A stretch of DNA of 64,000 nt from Nocardia lijiangensis NBRC 108240 (GTDB lineage: Bacteria > Actinomycetota > Actinomycetes > Mycobacteriales > Mycobacteriaceae): positions 1 through 64,000 of the forward strand of contig NZ_BDBP01000017.1 in assembly GCF_001613045.1 (NCBI RefSeq), read 5' to 3'. Under the pieces are notes generated by a model. It saw only the letters and a program-made list of their open reading frames with translations. It ran no database searches and was not told the DNA's origin. Of the stretch, positions 28,129-38,356 are shown in pieces. How positions within the stretch are numbered: the first letter of the stretch is position 1; each line of letters begins with the position of its first letter. Both the position numbers and the translations under genes were made by a program.

Positions 28129-28350
28129 GCAGGAAGTGCTGGTGTGCAACGGGTTTGCGCACCAGGTATTCAATGATCCTGTGTACCAACGGGTGTCATG
28201 AGGAGCGGCGTCCACCACGCCACGTGTGGGCCGGTGAACCCGCATTTGGGCGCAGCTCTGTCGCGCTCCGAGTGGTCGGCCCACGATCGCTCGACTCGAG
28301 CGCAAGTTCCTCGCTCTCCTGACCACCCCGAGGGCGAGTCTTACGAGCCC

Positions 28351-28445
28351 GTTCGCGGCCCGTCTCGCGTCCGAGCGGTCGCGACGCATGCGCCGAAGGC
28401 GCGAGACGCGACCGCTCGGACGCGAGACATCAGGGGGCCGCGAAC
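28351..28445. repeat. Very long nested inverted repeat upstream of mfd
   Basis: Arms 28362-28383 and 28407-28428 pair over 22 bp without mismatch. The stem continues through 28351-28361 with 28435-28445 (11 bp) across a 6-nt one-sided bulge. The loop itself contains GCGCC-GAA-GGCGC (28390-28402). It lies 223 bp after the TetR stop and 68 bp before mfd. No T-run follows on the plus strand. The rest of the 384-bp gap holds no recognisable gene. Confidence 0.85.
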
Positions 28446-28512
28446 ACGCGCGCCCCGGCGCGCCAATAAACTCAGTTCGCTCGAAACGCCCGCTTGAGCT
28501 CAGGAGTTGTCG

Positions 28513-31500
28513 ATGTCCACCCACCGTCCACCACTGGCAGGACTGGTCGCGGCGGCCGGGGCGGATGCCGCGCTGCGTACGGTCGCCGAGCTGATCGGGA
28601 AGTCGTCGGTCGAGTTGGTGGCGCCCTCGGCGGTGCGCCCGTTCGTTGCCGCCACGGTGGCGGCAACGCGGCCGTTGGTGGTGGTGACCGCGACGGGGCG
28701 GGAGGCCGACGATCTGACCGTCGAGTTGCAGGAGATTCTCGGCGGGATGGTCGCGCAGTTCCCGTCCTGGGAGACCCTGCCGCACGAGCGTCTGTCGCCG
28801 GGCGCGGACACGGTCGGGCGCAGGCTGGAGGTGCTGCGCAGGCTTGCCCATCCCGAGGACCAGGTGTTCCCGGAGCCGCTGCGCGTGGTGGTGACCACCG
28901 TGCGTTCGCTGATGCAGCCGATGGCGGCGGGGCTCGGCGATATCGAGCCGATCGTGCTGCGGGTGGGTGCGGAGTTCGATTTCGACGAATTGCTCGGTCG
29001 CCTGGTCGAATTCGCCTACACGCGGGTGGACATGGTGGGCAAGCGCGGCGAGTTCGCGGTGCGCGGCGGCATCCTCGACCTGTTCCCGCCGACCGCCGAC
29101 CATCCGGTGCGCGTCGAGTTCTGGGGCGACGAGGTGACCGAGCTGCGGCCCTTCGCGGTCGCCGACCAGCGGTCGCTCGGCGATCTCCCGGTGGACGTCG
29201 TGGTCGCGCCGCCGTGTCGCGAGCTGTTGCTCACCCCACAGGTGCGGGCGCGGGCGGCGGAGGTGGCCGAGGCGAATGCGGCCGACGCGGCGCTGGTCGA
29301 GATGCTGGAGAAGCTGGCCGAGGGCATCCCGGTGGACGGCATGGAGGCGCTGCTTCCGGTGCTGCAGCCCGGTGAGCTGCGGCTGCTGACCGAGCAGCTG
29401 ACCGAGGGCACGCACGTGCTGCTGTGCGATCCGGAGAAGATCCGCACCCGCGCCGCCGACCTGGTGCGCACCGGCGAGGAGTTCTTGGAGGCGTCCTGGA
29501 CCGCGGCCTCGTTCGGTGGCGCCGCGCCGCTCGGCGGACACGGCCTCGATCTGGCGGCCTCGTCCTACCGCGCGTTGCCGGTGATCCACGAGAGCGCCGA
29601 CCGGCACGGTCTGCCGTGGTGGAGCCTGAGCCCGCTGGAGTCGGGTGATCCCGCGGAGGTCGTGCTTCCGGTGCTGGCCGGTCCCGCGGCCCGCGGCTCC
29701 GACGAACTGGTGGCGACGATCTTCGCCTCGATGCGCGCGCACGTGTCCACGGGCGGGCGCGCCGTGGTCGTCGTGGCCGGTCACGGTACCGCGCAGCGCG
29801 TGCTGGAGCGGCTGGCCGACGCGGACGTGCCCGCGGCGGCGCTGGACGCGGGCGCGGAGCCCGCGCCGGGCGTCGTCGGCGTGCTGTGCGGCTCCCTGCA
29901 CGACGGCTTGGTGTTCGAGGACGCCGGGCTGGTCGTGGTCGCCGAGTCCGATCTGACCGGTAACCGCGTCACCGCGCCCGCCGAGGGCAAGCGGCTGCCC
30001 GCCAAGCGGCGCAACCAGGTGGACCCGCTCGCTCTCAGCGCGGGCGACATGGTGGTGCACGATCAGCACGGCATCGGCCGGTTCGTGGAGATGATCGAGC
30101 GGACGGTCGGCGGCGCGCGGCGCGAATACCTGGTCATCGAGTACGCGCCGAGCAAGCGCGGCCAGCCGGGTGACCGGCTGTTCGTGCCGATGGAATCGCT
30201 GGACCAGCTCTCCCGCTACGTCGGCGGCGAGATGCCGAGCCTGTCCAAGCTGGGCGGCTCCGACTGGGCGAATACGAAACGCAAGGCGCGCAAGGCCGTT
30301 CGCGAGATCGCGGGCGAGCTGGTGCAGCTCTACGCGGCGCGGCAGGCGGCGCCGGGCCACGCGTTCGGCTCGGACACGCCGTGGCAGCAGGAGATGGAGG
30401 ACGCCTTCGCGTTCACCGAGACGGTCGACCAGATGACCGCCATCGCCGAGGTCAAGGCGGACATGGAGAAGGCGGTCCCGATGGACCGCGTGGTCTGCGG
30501 CGACGTCGGTTACGGCAAGACCGAGATCGCGGTGCGCGCGGCGTTCAAGGCGGTGCAGGACGGCAAGCAGGTGGTCGTGCTGGTGCCGACGACGCTGCTG
30601 GCTCAGCAGCACCTGCAGACGTTCGCCGAGCGTGTCGCCGGATTCCCGGTCACCGTGAAGGGGCTTTCCCGCTTCACCGACCCGGCCGAATCACGGGCGG
30701 TGCTCGAGGGGATGGCCGACGGCTCCGTCGACATCGTGGTCGGCACCCACCGCCTGCTCCAGACCGGGGTGCGGTGGAAGGATCTCGGCCTGGTCGTCGT
30801 CGACGAGGAGCAGCGCTTCGGCGTCGAGCACAAGGAGCACATCAAGGCGCTGCGCACGCACGTCGACGTGCTGACCATGTCGGCGACTCCGATCCCGCGC
30901 ACCCTGGAGATGAGCCTGGCGGGCATTCGCGAGATGTCGACCATCCTCACCCCGCCGGAGGAGCGGCACCCGGTGCTCACCTACGTGGGCGGATACAACG
31001 ACAAGCAGGTCACCGCCGCCATCCGCCGCGAGCTGCTGCGCGACGGCCAGGTGTTCTACGTGCACAACCGGGTGTCTTCGATCGACAAGGCGGCCAAGCG
31101 GATTCGCGATCTGGTGCCGGAAGCGCGGGTGGTCGTCGCGCACGGCCAGATGAACGAGGACATGCTCGAGCAGACCGTGCAGGGCTTCTGGCAGCGCGAG
31201 TTCGACGTGCTGGTGTGCACCACCATCATCGAGACCGGCCTGGACATCTCCAACGCCAACACCCTGGTCGTTGAACGCGCCGACGCGCTCGGCCTTTCGC
31301 AGCTGCACCAGCTGCGCGGCCGGGTCGGACGCAGCCGGGAACGAGGCTACGCCTATTTCCTGTATCCGCCGGAGAAGCCGCTCACCGAGACCGCCTACGA
31401 CCGGCTCGCCACCATCGCGCAGAATTCCGATCTCGGCGCGGGCATGGCGGTGGCCATGAAGGACTTGGAGATTCGCGGCGCGGGCAACGTGCTCGGCGCC

Positions 31501-32130
31501 GAGCAGTCCGGTCACGTCGCGGGCGTCGGGTTCGACCTGTACGTGCGCCTGGTGGGCGAGGCCGTCGAGGCGTATCGCGCCGCGGCGGACGGCAAGCCGA
31601 TCACCACCGAAGAGGTCAAGGAGGTCCGCATCGACCTCCCCGTCGACGCGCACATCCCGCCCGATTACATCGCCAGCGATCGGCTCCGCTTGGAGGCGTA
31701 CCGCAAACTGGCTGCCGCCCAGGACGATCCGGCGCTGGCCGCAGTTGTCGAGGAGCTCGTCGACCGCTACGGTCCGTTGCCGGTCGAGGTGGGCCGCTTG
31801 GTCTCGGTGGCGAAGCTGCGTTTGGTGGCGCGGGAATACAGTGTCACCGAGATCGCGGTCACCGGAACGACTTTGAAGATCTCGCCGCTGCTGAACCTGC
31901 CCGACTCCAAACAGTTGCGGTTGAAGCGGCTCTACCCGAGCGCGGGCTACAAGGCGGCCAGCGGTGTCGTGCAGCTGCCGCTGCCCAGGGTCGAGGACAG
32001 CGTCGGCGCGGATCGGGTCCGCGATGTGCAGCTGTTGCAGTTCGTCGCCGACCTGCTGCTCGCGCTGGACGGAAAGGCCCAGGGGGCAGTGGATCTCACG
32101 GTGGACACCGAGGCGACGGCGGCTCGATGA
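28513..32130 (+). CDS. mfd: Transcription-repair coupling factor Mfd
   Basis: A 1205-residue SF2 translocase that removes RNA polymerase stalled at DNA lesions and recruits UvrA. The N-terminal UvrB-like module ([40 protein letters not shown]) is followed by the CarD-like RNAP-interaction domain near residues 500-570 ([17 protein letters not shown]). The helicase motor has [12 protein letters not shown] near residue 663, [14 protein letters not shown] near 761, [14 protein letters not shown] and [14 protein letters not shown]. The C-terminal TRCF domain ends near residue 1190. ATG 28513 has AGGAG 6 nt upstream, better than TTG 28507. It is coupled to mazG by ATGA. Confidence 0.97.
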   Translation: MSTHRPPLAGLVAAAGADAALRTVAELIGKSSVELVAPSAVRPFVAATVAATRPLVVVTATGREADDLTVELQEILGGMVAQFPSWETLPHERLSPGADTVGRRLEVLRRLAHPEDQVFPEPLRVVVTTVRSLMQPMAAGLGDIEPIVLRVGAEFDFDELLGRLVEFAYTRVDMVGKRGEFAVRGGILDLFPPTADHPVRVEFWGDEVTELRPFAVADQRSLGDLPVDVVVAPPCRELLLTPQVRARAAEVAEANAADAALVEMLEKLAEGIPVDGMEALLPVLQPGELRLLTEQLTEGTHVLLCDPEKIRTRAADLVRTGEEFLEASWTAASFGGAAPLGGHGLDLAASSYRALPVIHESADRHGLPWWSLSPLESGDPAEVVLPVLAGPAARGSDELVATIFASMRAHVSTGGRAVVVVAGHGTAQRVLERLADADVPAAALDAGAEPAPGVVGVLCGSLHDGLVFEDAGLVVVAESDLTGNRVTAPAEGKRLPAKRRNQVDPLALSAGDMVVHDQHGIGRFVEMIERTVGGARREYLVIEYAPSKRGQPGDRLFVPMESLDQLSRYVGGEMPSLSKLGGSDWANTKRKARKAVREIAGELVQLYAARQAAPGHAFGSDTPWQQEMEDAFAFTETVDQMTAIAEVKADMEKAVPMDRVVCGDVGYGKTEIAVRAAFKAVQDGKQVVVLVPTTLLAQQHLQTFAERVAGFPVTVKGLSRFTDPAESRAVLEGMADGSVDIVVGTHRLLQTGVRWKDLGLVVVDEEQRFGVEHKEHIKALRTHVDVLTMSATPIPRTLEMSLAGIREMSTILTPPEERHPVLTYVGGYNDKQVTAAIRRELLRDGQVFYVHNRVSSIDKAAKRIRDLVPEARVVVAHGQMNEDMLEQTVQGFWQREFDVLVCTTIIETGLDISNANTLVVERADALGLSQLHQLRGRVGRSRERGYAYFLYPPEKPLTETAYDRLATIAQNSDLGAGMAVAMKDLEIRGAGNVLGAEQSGHVAGVGFDLYVRLVGEAVEAYRAAADGKPITTEEVKEVRIDLPVDAHIPPDYIASDRLRLEAYRKLAAAQDDPALAAVVEELVDRYGPLPVEVGRLVSVAKLRLVAREYSVTEIAVTGTTLKISPLLNLPDSKQLRLKRLYPSAGYKAASGVVQLPLPRVEDSVGADRVRDVQLLQFVADLLLALDGKAQGAVDLTVDTEATAAR

Positions 32131-32942
32131 GTGCCGCCGGAGGGAATTCCGAGAGTCCCGCCTCGGGCAACGGCACATCGGAGAGCCGAGGTGCGCCGCC
32201 GCGGTCGGCCGGCGTCGAGGACCGCGACGCGTCGCCGGGGAGCACTGGTGCGCGGTCCGGAGCCGACGTAGCGCTGGTGGCCGCGGGTTTGGCGGGTGCC
32301 GTCGAAGTGATGGACCGGCTGTGGAACTTCGGTGGCTGGGAGGTCACCCAGACCCACGACTCCCTGCGGCCCTACCTGCTCGAGGAAACCTACGAACTGC
32401 TCGACGCCATTCAGCACGACGACGCCGACACCATCAAGGAAGAACTCGGCGATCTGCTGTTACAGGTGCTCTTCCATTCCCGAATTGCCCAAGCCGCAGG
32501 CGAATTCACCGTCGATGACGTGGCGGCGGCGTTGGTCGCCAAGCTCGTCAACCGAAGCCCGCACCTGATCGAATCCGGCATCGCCCCCGACGCCACCGTC
32601 GAAGCGAAGATCGCCGCCCAGGAACGCGCCTGGGAGGAACGCAAGTCCGCCGAGAAATCCCGCCGCTCCTGCCTCGACGGCATCGCCATGGCCCAGCCCG
32701 CCCTCGCCCTCGCCGAGAAGGTCATCGCCCGCAGCACCCGAGCCGGTCTCCCCGACGACCTGATCCCACCCGACCTGCGCGTCGTCCACCTCGGCGGCCC
32801 CGACAGCGCCGAAGAACGCCTCCGCAAAGCAACCCTCGCCTTCGCCACCGCCATCCGCGCCGCCGAAGACGCCGCCGAATCCACCCGCGGCACCCGCACC
32901 CCACTCACCCCGGACGACTGGCGCCACTTCTGGCCGCACTGA
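32127..32942 (+). CDS. mazG: MazG nucleoside triphosphate pyrophosphohydrolase
   Basis: A 271-residue house-cleaning NTP hydrolase. The metal site is the EE...EExxD pattern: Glu86/Glu87 in [10 protein letters not shown] and Glu105/Glu106/Asp109 in [17 protein letters not shown]. The C-terminal [17 protein letters not shown] and [17 protein letters not shown] are typical of actinobacterial MazG. Residues 1-45 are a low-complexity Ser/Gly/Ala stretch. The start overlaps the mfd stop (ATGA), matching the mfd-mazG order in M. tuberculosis. Confidence 0.93.
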   Translation: MSAAGGNSESPASGNGTSESRGAPPRSAGVEDRDASPGSTGARSGADVALVAAGLAGAVEVMDRLWNFGGWEVTQTHDSLRPYLLEETYELLDAIQHDDADTIKEELGDLLLQVLFHSRIAQAAGEFTVDDVAAALVAKLVNRSPHLIESGIAPDATVEAKIAAQERAWEERKSAEKSRRSCLDGIAMAQPALALAEKVIARSTRAGLPDDLIPPDLRVVHLGGPDSAEERLRKATLAFATAIRAAEDAAESTRGTRTPLTPDDWRHFWPH

Positions 32943-33180
32943 CCGTTCCCAGAACCGGCGGTTCCCGCCCCGACGCCCGGCCGACGTTCCCCCCGAGCCA
33001 GCCGCAGGCCCGCATCGCCGCGTTCGGTCGTAGCCGGGCGTTGTACCCAGCGGCGTCCCGAGCGCGGGGGCGAATCCGCGGTGGGGCGTGGTGTGGGCGC
33101 GTAGCGTTGGCTGGGAGTCGATGGCGGACGAGCTGGGGTAGCCGCGTTGGGGTCGGCGCCCCTCGAGCGGGAGGTGCCGG

Positions 33181-34272
33181 ATGCTGAGTGTGTTCTCGTC
33201 ACCGGGGCACTATGTGCAGGGGCGCGATGCGACGGCGGCGTTGGGGGAGGAGCTGCGCCGGTTGGGGATCGAGGGGCCGGTGTTGATCGTGGCGGGGAAC
33301 AGTGCGCGGCGGTTGCTCGCCGCGACGTGGGAGCGGTCGCTGGGGGAGGCGAAGATCGAGTATTCGGTGCACCGGTCGGGCGGGGAGTGCAGCAGGGCCG
33401 AGATCGGGCGGATCACCGAGGCGGTGCGGGCGAGCGGCAGCGCGGCGGTGCTGGGTGCTGGCGGCGGGAAGGTGATCGATTCGGCGCGGGCGGTGGCCGA
33501 CGATCTCGAGCTGCCGATGATCAGCTGTCCGACCACCGCGTCCAGCGATGCGCCGTGCAGCGCGCTCTCGGTGATCTACACGGAGGCAGGCGAATTCGAG
33601 GCATACCAGCTGGTGCGCCGTAATCCCGCGCTGGTCCTCGTCGACACCTCGGCCGTCGCGCAGGCCCCCGCGCGGCTACTCATCGCGGGCATGGGCGACG
33701 CGCTCGCCACCTGGTTCGAGGCACGCACCTGCCTCACCGGACACGTGCGCAACATGCGCGGCGGCGCGTCTACCCGCAGCGCCGGAGCGCTCGCCGAACT
33801 GTGTTACCGCACGTTGCTCGCCGACGGCCTACAGGCGTTGGCGGCGGTCCACACGCACACCGTCACCCCGGCGCTCGAACGCATCGTCGAGGCCAACACC
33901 CTGCTGTCCGGGCTCGGGTTCGAGTCTTCCGGCCTGGCGGCCGCGCACGCGGTGCACAACGGTCTCACCGCGGCGCCGCAGACTCACCCCTACCTGCACG
34001 GCGAGAAGGTCGCCTTCGGCGTGCTCACGCAGCTGGTGCTCGAGGGCGCGCCCGGCGAGGAGATCGACACGGTCCTCGACTTCTGCGATCGTGTCGGCTT
34101 GCCGACCTCGCTTGCCGATCTCGGACTTGCCGACGCGGACCCGGAAACGTTGTCCGCCATAGCGACTCGCGCCACCGCGCCCGGCGAGACGATCCACAAC
34201 GAGCCGTTCTCGGTGGACGCCGAGATGGTCCACGACGCCCTGCGCGCCGCCGACGCGCTGGGTGGGCGCTGA
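33181..34272 (+). CDS. gldA: Glycerol dehydrogenase (iron/zinc-containing alcohol dehydrogenase family)
   Basis: A 363-residue NAD-dependent dehydrogenase converting glycerol to dihydroxyacetone. The nucleotide site is GAGGGKVIDSARA (residues 92-104), followed by CPTTASSDAPCSALSVIY. The metal ligands are Asp173 (AGMGDALATWFEA), His256 (AAAHAVHNGL) and His273 (YLHGEKVAFG), all in the GldA positions. GGGAGGTG precedes the ATG. It stands alone between mazG and a phosphodiesterase gene. It is absent from the corresponding M. tuberculosis interval, so it is probably an insertion. Confidence 0.92.
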   Translation: MLSVFSSPGHYVQGRDATAALGEELRRLGIEGPVLIVAGNSARRLLAATWERSLGEAKIEYSVHRSGGECSRAEIGRITEAVRASGSAAVLGAGGGKVIDSARAVADDLELPMISCPTTASSDAPCSALSVIYTEAGEFEAYQLVRRNPALVLVDTSAVAQAPARLLIAGMGDALATWFEARTCLTGHVRNMRGGASTRSAGALAELCYRTLLADGLQALAAVHTHTVTPALERIVEANTLLSGLGFESSGLAAAHAVHNGLTAAPQTHPYLHGEKVAFGVLTQLVLEGAPGEEIDTVLDFCDRVGLPTSLADLGLADADPETLSAIATRATAPGETIHNEPFSVDAEMVHDALRAADALGGR

Positions 34273-34341
34273 CGGCAGCTCCCGAGCCCGGTGGGCAGTC
34301 TACGAGCGGAACAGTCGACGGCGCCTGTCTCCTCGGGCGGG

Positions 34342-34605
34342 ATGACCTGGATATCGGTGACGCAGGTGTACGACCTGTCGCGGAACGCGAATTCCGTGGC
34401 GGTCGATGCGCCGGGATCCGGCGTCCAGGCGGTGACGTGCGGGGCGCTCGCCGAAAATGTGCTGTTCCTCACAAGCCTGAAGGTCTCGATCGCCGAGCAC
34501 CCCGCAGGTGAGTCACGATTCGTCGGTGAGTACCAGGTAGGCGCACACCGCCCCACGGTCCGGACACCCGCGTTCACCGGCCGTTTCGAGCTGTCCGCAG
34601 CGTAG
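34342..34605 (+). CDS. Hypothetical protein (short, uncertain)
   Basis: An 87-residue open frame beginning MTWISVTQVYDLSRN and ending GRFELSAA. Third positions are mostly G or C and the composition is protein-like, but no domain is recognised. A GTG at 34291 would extend it by 17 residues. The opposite strand also has an open frame. It is the only candidate gene in the 445-bp space between gldA and the phosphodiesterase gene. Confidence 0.35.
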   Translation: MTWISVTQVYDLSRNANSVAVDAPGSGVQAVTCGALAENVLFLTSLKVSIAEHPAGESRFVGEYQVGAHRPTVRTPAFTGRFELSAA

Positions 34606-34717
34606 CCAGCAGCCGCGATTCGTACACCGAAATCTCATCTTCCTGCAAGCTTGTCGTCATAGCGTGACGGGAAAGCTGTTAGTAGGGGTTCGCTATTCTG
34701 GCTGGAACCCGTAGCCG

Positions 34718-35707
34718 ATGGCGGGCCATCCGCCGGGAGGGACGTTCGGTCCGGTGCGCATCAGCAGAGTCGCGGAGCATCCGCGACCGGATCACGTGTT
34801 GTTTCACTTCAGCGACACCCACCTCATCGCCGGTGACGGCGAGCTGTACGGGGACGTCGATGCCGAGCAGCGGTTACGCACACTGCTGGGTCATGCCGCG
34901 GCCAGTCGCATCCGCCCGACAGCGCTGGTGTTCACCGGCGACCTCACCGACCGCGGCGAGCCCGACGCGTACGCCAAGCTGCGCGCGCTGGTCGAGCCGT
35001 TCGCACGGCACATCGGCGCGCCGGTGGTGTGGGTGATGGGCAACCACGACGACCGTGGTGTGCTGCGCCACGAGCTGCTCGACGAGCCGCCGTCGACCAA
35101 ACCGTTCGACCGCGTGCACATGATCGACGGATTGCGCATCATCGCCCTGGACACCTCCGTGCCCGGCCACCACCACGGCGAGATCTCCGACGAGCAGCTG
35201 GCCTGGCTGCGCGCCGTGCTGGCCGAACCCGCGCCGTTCGGCACCATCCTTGCCATGCACCACCCGCCGGTGCCGTGCGTGGTGGATCTGGCCGTCACGG
35301 TCGAGCTGCGTGACCAGCGCAAGCTCGCCGACGTGCTGGACGGCACCGATGTGCGCGCGATCCTCGCGGGCCACCTGCACTTCTCCACCTATGGGACGTT
35401 CGCGGGCATCCCCGTCTCGGTCGCCTCGTCCACCTGCTACACCCAGGACCTCGCGACCGCGACGGGCGGACTGCGCGGCCGCGACGGTGCACAGGCCTTC
35501 AACTTCGTGCACGTCTACCCGGACACGGTGGTGCACTCGGTGGTGCCCATCGAGGCGGGCGCGACCGTCGGCGAGCCCGCCACCCCGGAGGAGGCGGCGG
35601 CGAAACTCGCCGAGGCGGGCATCGTCATCCCGCCCGCAGGCCGTATCCCGCACGTCATGCAGCGCCGGGAGCCGACTCAGGAAGCGGACGACGAGGCGGT
35701 GCGCTGA
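34718..35707 (+). CDS. Class III cyclic-nucleotide phosphodiesterase-like metallophosphoesterase (Icc/CpdA, Rv0805 type)
   Basis: A 329-residue two-metal phosphoesterase. The motifs are complete: FSDTHL (residues 31-36), FTGDLTDRG (72-80), GNHDDRG (108-114), AMHHPPVP near 187 and GHLHF near 225. This set and the length match the M. tuberculosis cAMP phosphodiesterase Rv0805. A C-terminal extension of about 60 residues ([20 protein letters not shown]) is also like that protein. ATG 34718 is used; GTG 34754 with GGGAGGG upstream is an alternative. Its last 53 bp overlap the 3' end of the convergent Stealth gene. Confidence 0.88.
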   Translation: MAGHPPGGTFGPVRISRVAEHPRPDHVLFHFSDTHLIAGDGELYGDVDAEQRLRTLLGHAAASRIRPTALVFTGDLTDRGEPDAYAKLRALVEPFARHIGAPVVWVMGNHDDRGVLRHELLDEPPSTKPFDRVHMIDGLRIIALDTSVPGHHHGEISDEQLAWLRAVLAEPAPFGTILAMHHPPVPCVVDLAVTVELRDQRKLADVLDGTDVRAILAGHLHFSTYGTFAGIPVSVASSTCYTQDLATATGGLRGRDGAQAFNFVHVYPDTVVHSVVPIEAGATVGEPATPEEAAAKLAEAGIVIPPAGRIPHVMQRREPTQEADDEAVR

Positions 35708-37139
35708 GCCGCTCCCACGGCGCCGGCTCCGGGAACCATGCGGTGAGAAAGTCCGAAACTCGTTCGACCCGTTCGGATTCCGGCACCTCGGGGAAGCTTC
35801 CGTCGTTGAGACAGAAAAAGTCCACGTCTCGCGCGGCGGCCAGTTCGTCGAGCAACGCCAGTCCCGTGCGCCTGGTGGTGTCGACGTAACGCATCCGCCC
35901 CGCCTCCTGCGGCACCGCGCGTCCGGTCAGCAGCGCGTAGTAGTGGTAGAGCGAGTTGGTGACGGAAATGTCGGTGGCCGAACGGAATCGGCTCGCCATG
36001 GTGCGGGCGAAGTCCGCGCCGAACTCCGCCTCCATCTCCAGCAGCACGCTGCGCCGCAGCGGCGCGGGCGTGTGCTCCAGGTGCCGGGTGATGACATGCC
36101 CGAAGTGGCCGGCGAGCAGCGCCCGGTTCACCCGCGCGGCATTCTCGAAACCGCTGCGGCGCTCGTTGTTCCGGCCCGGCCCGATGCGCGTGTCCGCCTC
36201 GATGAACCGGCTGATGCCGCCGGGGGTGAAGAACATCGAGGGACGCACCGGCCTGGCGAAGAACATGTCGTCGTTCGAGTACAGGAAGTGCTCGCTGAGC
36301 CCCTCGATGTGCTGCAACTGGGATTCCACCGCGTGCGAGTTGAAGGTGGGCAGGGCCGCGGGGTCGCTGAAGTGGTCGACCGCCCGCACCACGGTGACCT
36401 TCGGGTGTTCGTCGAGCCAGCCGGGGACCGCGGAATCGGTGGCGACGAAGATGCGACGGATCCACGGTGCGTTCTTGTGCACCGAGCGCAGGGCGTACTT
36501 CAGTTCGTCGATCTGGCGGATTCTGGCGTCCGCGTCGTCACCCTCGCCGACGACGACCTGCGCCATCATGCCCGCGCGCCGCGCGCGGAATTCCGGATCC
36601 GTGCCGTCCACCCAGGAGAAGACGATGTCGATGTCGAAGCCGACGTCGGTGATCTGCGGCGCGAACATGTCGGTCAGCGTCGGCCAGCTGCGGTCGAACA
36701 TCCGGACCTGGGTGAACTCCACGTCGGCCAGGTCGAAGACCGCGCGGGTCAACGCGTTGGGGCGGGGGCATTCGACGGTGTCGCCGCGGTACTCCCACAG
36801 CTCCAGTTCGACGTGATGCGCCGGATCGGCGTCGCGGCCGAGCCGCAGGACCCGGTGCCCGGCAGGCGCGACGGCGAAGCCCGCGGCGAGCGCGGCATCC
36901 GTCACCCGTCGCACCATCGCGCGGTGCGCGGCGTCGGCGGCCAGGATCAGCCGGTCCCCGCTGTCTCTGACCAGCAGAAACGGCACCTCCGCCGCCGCGA
37001 GCTGGCCGCGCAGGTAGCCGAGATCGGCGATCGTCGCCGCCGAGACCGTCAGATTGCTCGCCGCGGGTGCGTCGGTGTCGTAGTCCAGCCGGGCCATGCC
37101 CGACTCCCATCCCGCAGGATTCACTGCCCCCATGTCCAT
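35655..37139 (-). CDS. Stealth family capsule/exopolysaccharide phosphotransferase
   Basis: A 494-residue sugar-phosphate transferase of the Stealth family (CpsY/SacB-like), which links hexose-1-phosphates in surface glycans. Conserved region 1 is [16 protein letters not shown] at about 169-184. Region 2 is [30 protein letters not shown]. Further regions read [33 protein letters not shown] and [20 protein letters not shown] with [12 protein letters not shown]. No membrane segment is visible. ATG 37139 has GGGAGG 5 nt upstream. A leader-peptide-like frame and a strong hairpin precede it. Confidence 0.9.
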   Translation of the reverse strand: MDMGAVNPAGWESGMARLDYDTDAPAASNLTVSAATIADLGYLRGQLAAAEVPFLLVRDSGDRLILAADAAHRAMVRRVTDAALAAGFAVAPAGHRVLRLGRDADPAHHVELELWEYRGDTVECPRPNALTRAVFDLADVEFTQVRMFDRSWPTLTDMFAPQITDVGFDIDIVFSWVDGTDPEFRARRAGMMAQVVVGEGDDADARIRQIDELKYALRSVHKNAPWIRRIFVATDSAVPGWLDEHPKVTVVRAVDHFSDPAALPTFNSHAVESQLQHIEGLSEHFLYSNDDMFFARPVRPSMFFTPGGISRFIEADTRIGPGRNNERRSGFENAARVNRALLAGHFGHVITRHLEHTPAPLRRSVLLEMEAEFGADFARTMASRFRSATDISVTNSLYHYYALLTGRAVPQEAGRMRYVDTTRRTGLALLDELAAARDVDFFCLNDGSFPEVPESERVERVSDFLTAWFPEPAPWERLSAPPRRPLPESAPGAA

Positions 37140-37184
37140 GTTCGCCTCCCTGTCCGCCGTTCCGACCATCGCTCGCGCTTGCAC

Positions 37185-37262
37185 CCGCACCGCACCGGGA
37201 GCCGAGCAGCGGTCCAGGAGACGCCGGAGGCGTCGCCGCAGGACCCGCCCGGTGCGGTGCGG
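37185..37262 (-). promoter_or_regulatory. Structured leader hairpin upstream of the Stealth gene
   Basis: A perfect 15-bp inverted repeat, CCGCACCGCACCGGG (37185-37199) with its complement at 37248-37262, encloses further stems: GCGGTCC with GGACC-C-GC, and GACGCC-GGA-GGCGTC (37220-37234). It begins 2 bp after the stop of a 23-codon frame and ends 46 bp before the Stealth start. The arrangement is that of a transcriptional terminator or attenuator. Confidence 0.65.
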
Positions 37263-37264
37263 AG

Positions 37265-37336
37265 TCAGAAATGGGGTGTGCTGCCGTAGTGCAGGAACGC
37301 GGTGATCCGCGGAAGTCCTGACGATCGGTACACCAT
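37265..37336 (-). CDS. Putative 23-residue leader peptide
   Basis: ATG 37336 follows the ribosome-site-like GAGGTGAG at 4 nt. The peptide begins MVYRSSGLPR and ends GSTPHF, stopping at TGA 37265. It is directly followed by a strong hairpin and then by the Stealth gene. There is no run of one amino acid that would name a sensed metabolite. A GTG at 37354 in the same frame is an alternative start. Confidence 0.4.
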   Translation of the reverse strand: MVYRSSGLPRITAFLHYGSTPHF

Positions 37337-37586
37337 CGTTCTCACCTCACTCACGGCCGGACGCGGAAAAGCGTCGTGTGGGGAGTGCTGACCGGACTCA
37401 CGGGCGATGTGACCGGGGCGCGGCCGGGAGCAGCACGCTCGGCCGGACAGGCATCGGCCGGCTGATCGGAGAACCCCTGCTGAACAGGGGGTTGCTACTG
37501 AATGATGCATCCGTGGCGACCGTCCGTCAATCGGAAACCGCGCAGGTGTCCCGGACGGGGCGGAGGCCACACCCTTCTCCCGTAAA

Positions 37587-37605
37587 TTAGGGTAGCCTCG
37601 CCAAA
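37587..37605 (+). promoter_or_regulatory. DtxR/IdeR-type iron box upstream of the flavodoxin gene
   Basis: TTAGGGTAGCCTCGCCAAA matches the 19-bp iron box consensus TTAGGTTAGCCTAACCTAA at about 15 positions. It ends 55 bp before the flavodoxin start. DtxR/IdeR represses such genes when iron is sufficient. Confidence 0.7.
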
Positions 37606-37660
37606 GTATGTGAGCAATCATCGATGCATGCCGAAGCGGCGACGGGAAGGAGCGGGCGCG

Positions 37661-38116
37661 GTGCGCGTAGTCATTCTGTTCGGGTCGGAGATGGGTACTT
37701 CGGAAGCCGCGGCCGGGTGCGTCGCGGACGAGCTGGCCGTCGCGCACGATGTCTCGGTCTACGACATGACCGACTTCGATGTCGACGATCTGGACGTCGC
37801 CGACTTCCACGTCGTCGTCTGCTCGACCTACGGTGACGGCGACCTGCCGACCGGCGCGGAGCCCTTCTTCGACGCCCTCGACGCGCGCACGCCCGATCTG
37901 ACCGGGCTGCGCTTCGCTGTGTTCGGTCTCGGCGATTCCGTCTACGGCGACACGTTCAACCGCGGCGGCGAGATTGCGGCCGAGAAGCTGACCGCACGCG
38001 GTGCGGTCCAGGTCGGCGAGCATGCGCGCCACGATGCGTCCACCGAGGTGCGAGTGCGCGACATGGCGCGCGAGTGGGCGCGGTCGCTGCCCGTTCTCGA
38101 ATTCGCTTCGGCCTGA
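37661..38116 (+). CDS. Flavodoxin-domain protein (MioC-like)
   Basis: A 151-residue short-chain flavodoxin. The FMN phosphate loop is FGSEMGTSEAAA (residues 7-18). The isoalloxazine loops are STYGDGDLPTGAEPFFDAL and GLGDSVYGDTFNRGG. GTG 37661 has GGAAGGAG 8 nt upstream. Flavodoxins substitute for ferredoxins or reduce partner enzymes when iron is scarce, and the iron box upstream supports iron-starvation expression. It may provide electrons for iron release or for an iron-sparing pathway; no partner reductase is adjacent. Confidence 0.88.
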   Translation: MRVVILFGSEMGTSEAAAGCVADELAVAHDVSVYDMTDFDVDDLDVADFHVVVCSTYGDGDLPTGAEPFFDALDARTPDLTGLRFAVFGLGDSVYGDTFNRGGEIAAEKLTARGAVQVGEHARHDASTEVRVRDMAREWARSLPVLEFASA

Positions 38117-38157
38117 ACGAACCCGCCGCTGCAACGACTCACCGGGACGTTGCGCGG

Positions 38158-38180
38158 GGTATGCCGGAATTAGGCATACC
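38158..38180. terminator. Inverted repeat after the flavodoxin gene
   Basis: GGTATGCC (38158-38165) and GGCATACC (38173-38180) form a perfect 8-bp stem with a 7-nt loop, 41 bp after the flavodoxin stop. There is no T-run, so it could be a weak terminator or a protein-binding palindrome. Confidence 0.45.
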
Positions 38181-38356
38181 TACCCCAGCGTGCAAGTGAC
38201 GCAACGCAAGCGGACGAACAGCAACCGCTTCGGCGGAAGAACCCACGGTCCCGCCGGACAAACGACACAGCGCCAGCGCACATGTGTCCCAGCACCTTAG
38301 ACTGCTATCAGTGCGACACAGCCCGTCGCGCGCGACGTATCCATGAGGTGACGAAG

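Noticed and set aside
27766..30612. 948-codon leftward open frame opposite mfd and the TetR gene
   Set aside because: It covers two genes with clear motifs on the other strand. The translation is Arg/His/Gly-rich and domain-free, typical of a GC-rich shadow frame.
35250..37289. 679-codon rightward open frame opposite the Stealth gene
   Set aside because: The Stealth conserved regions are on the minus strand. The plus-strand translation has no family features.
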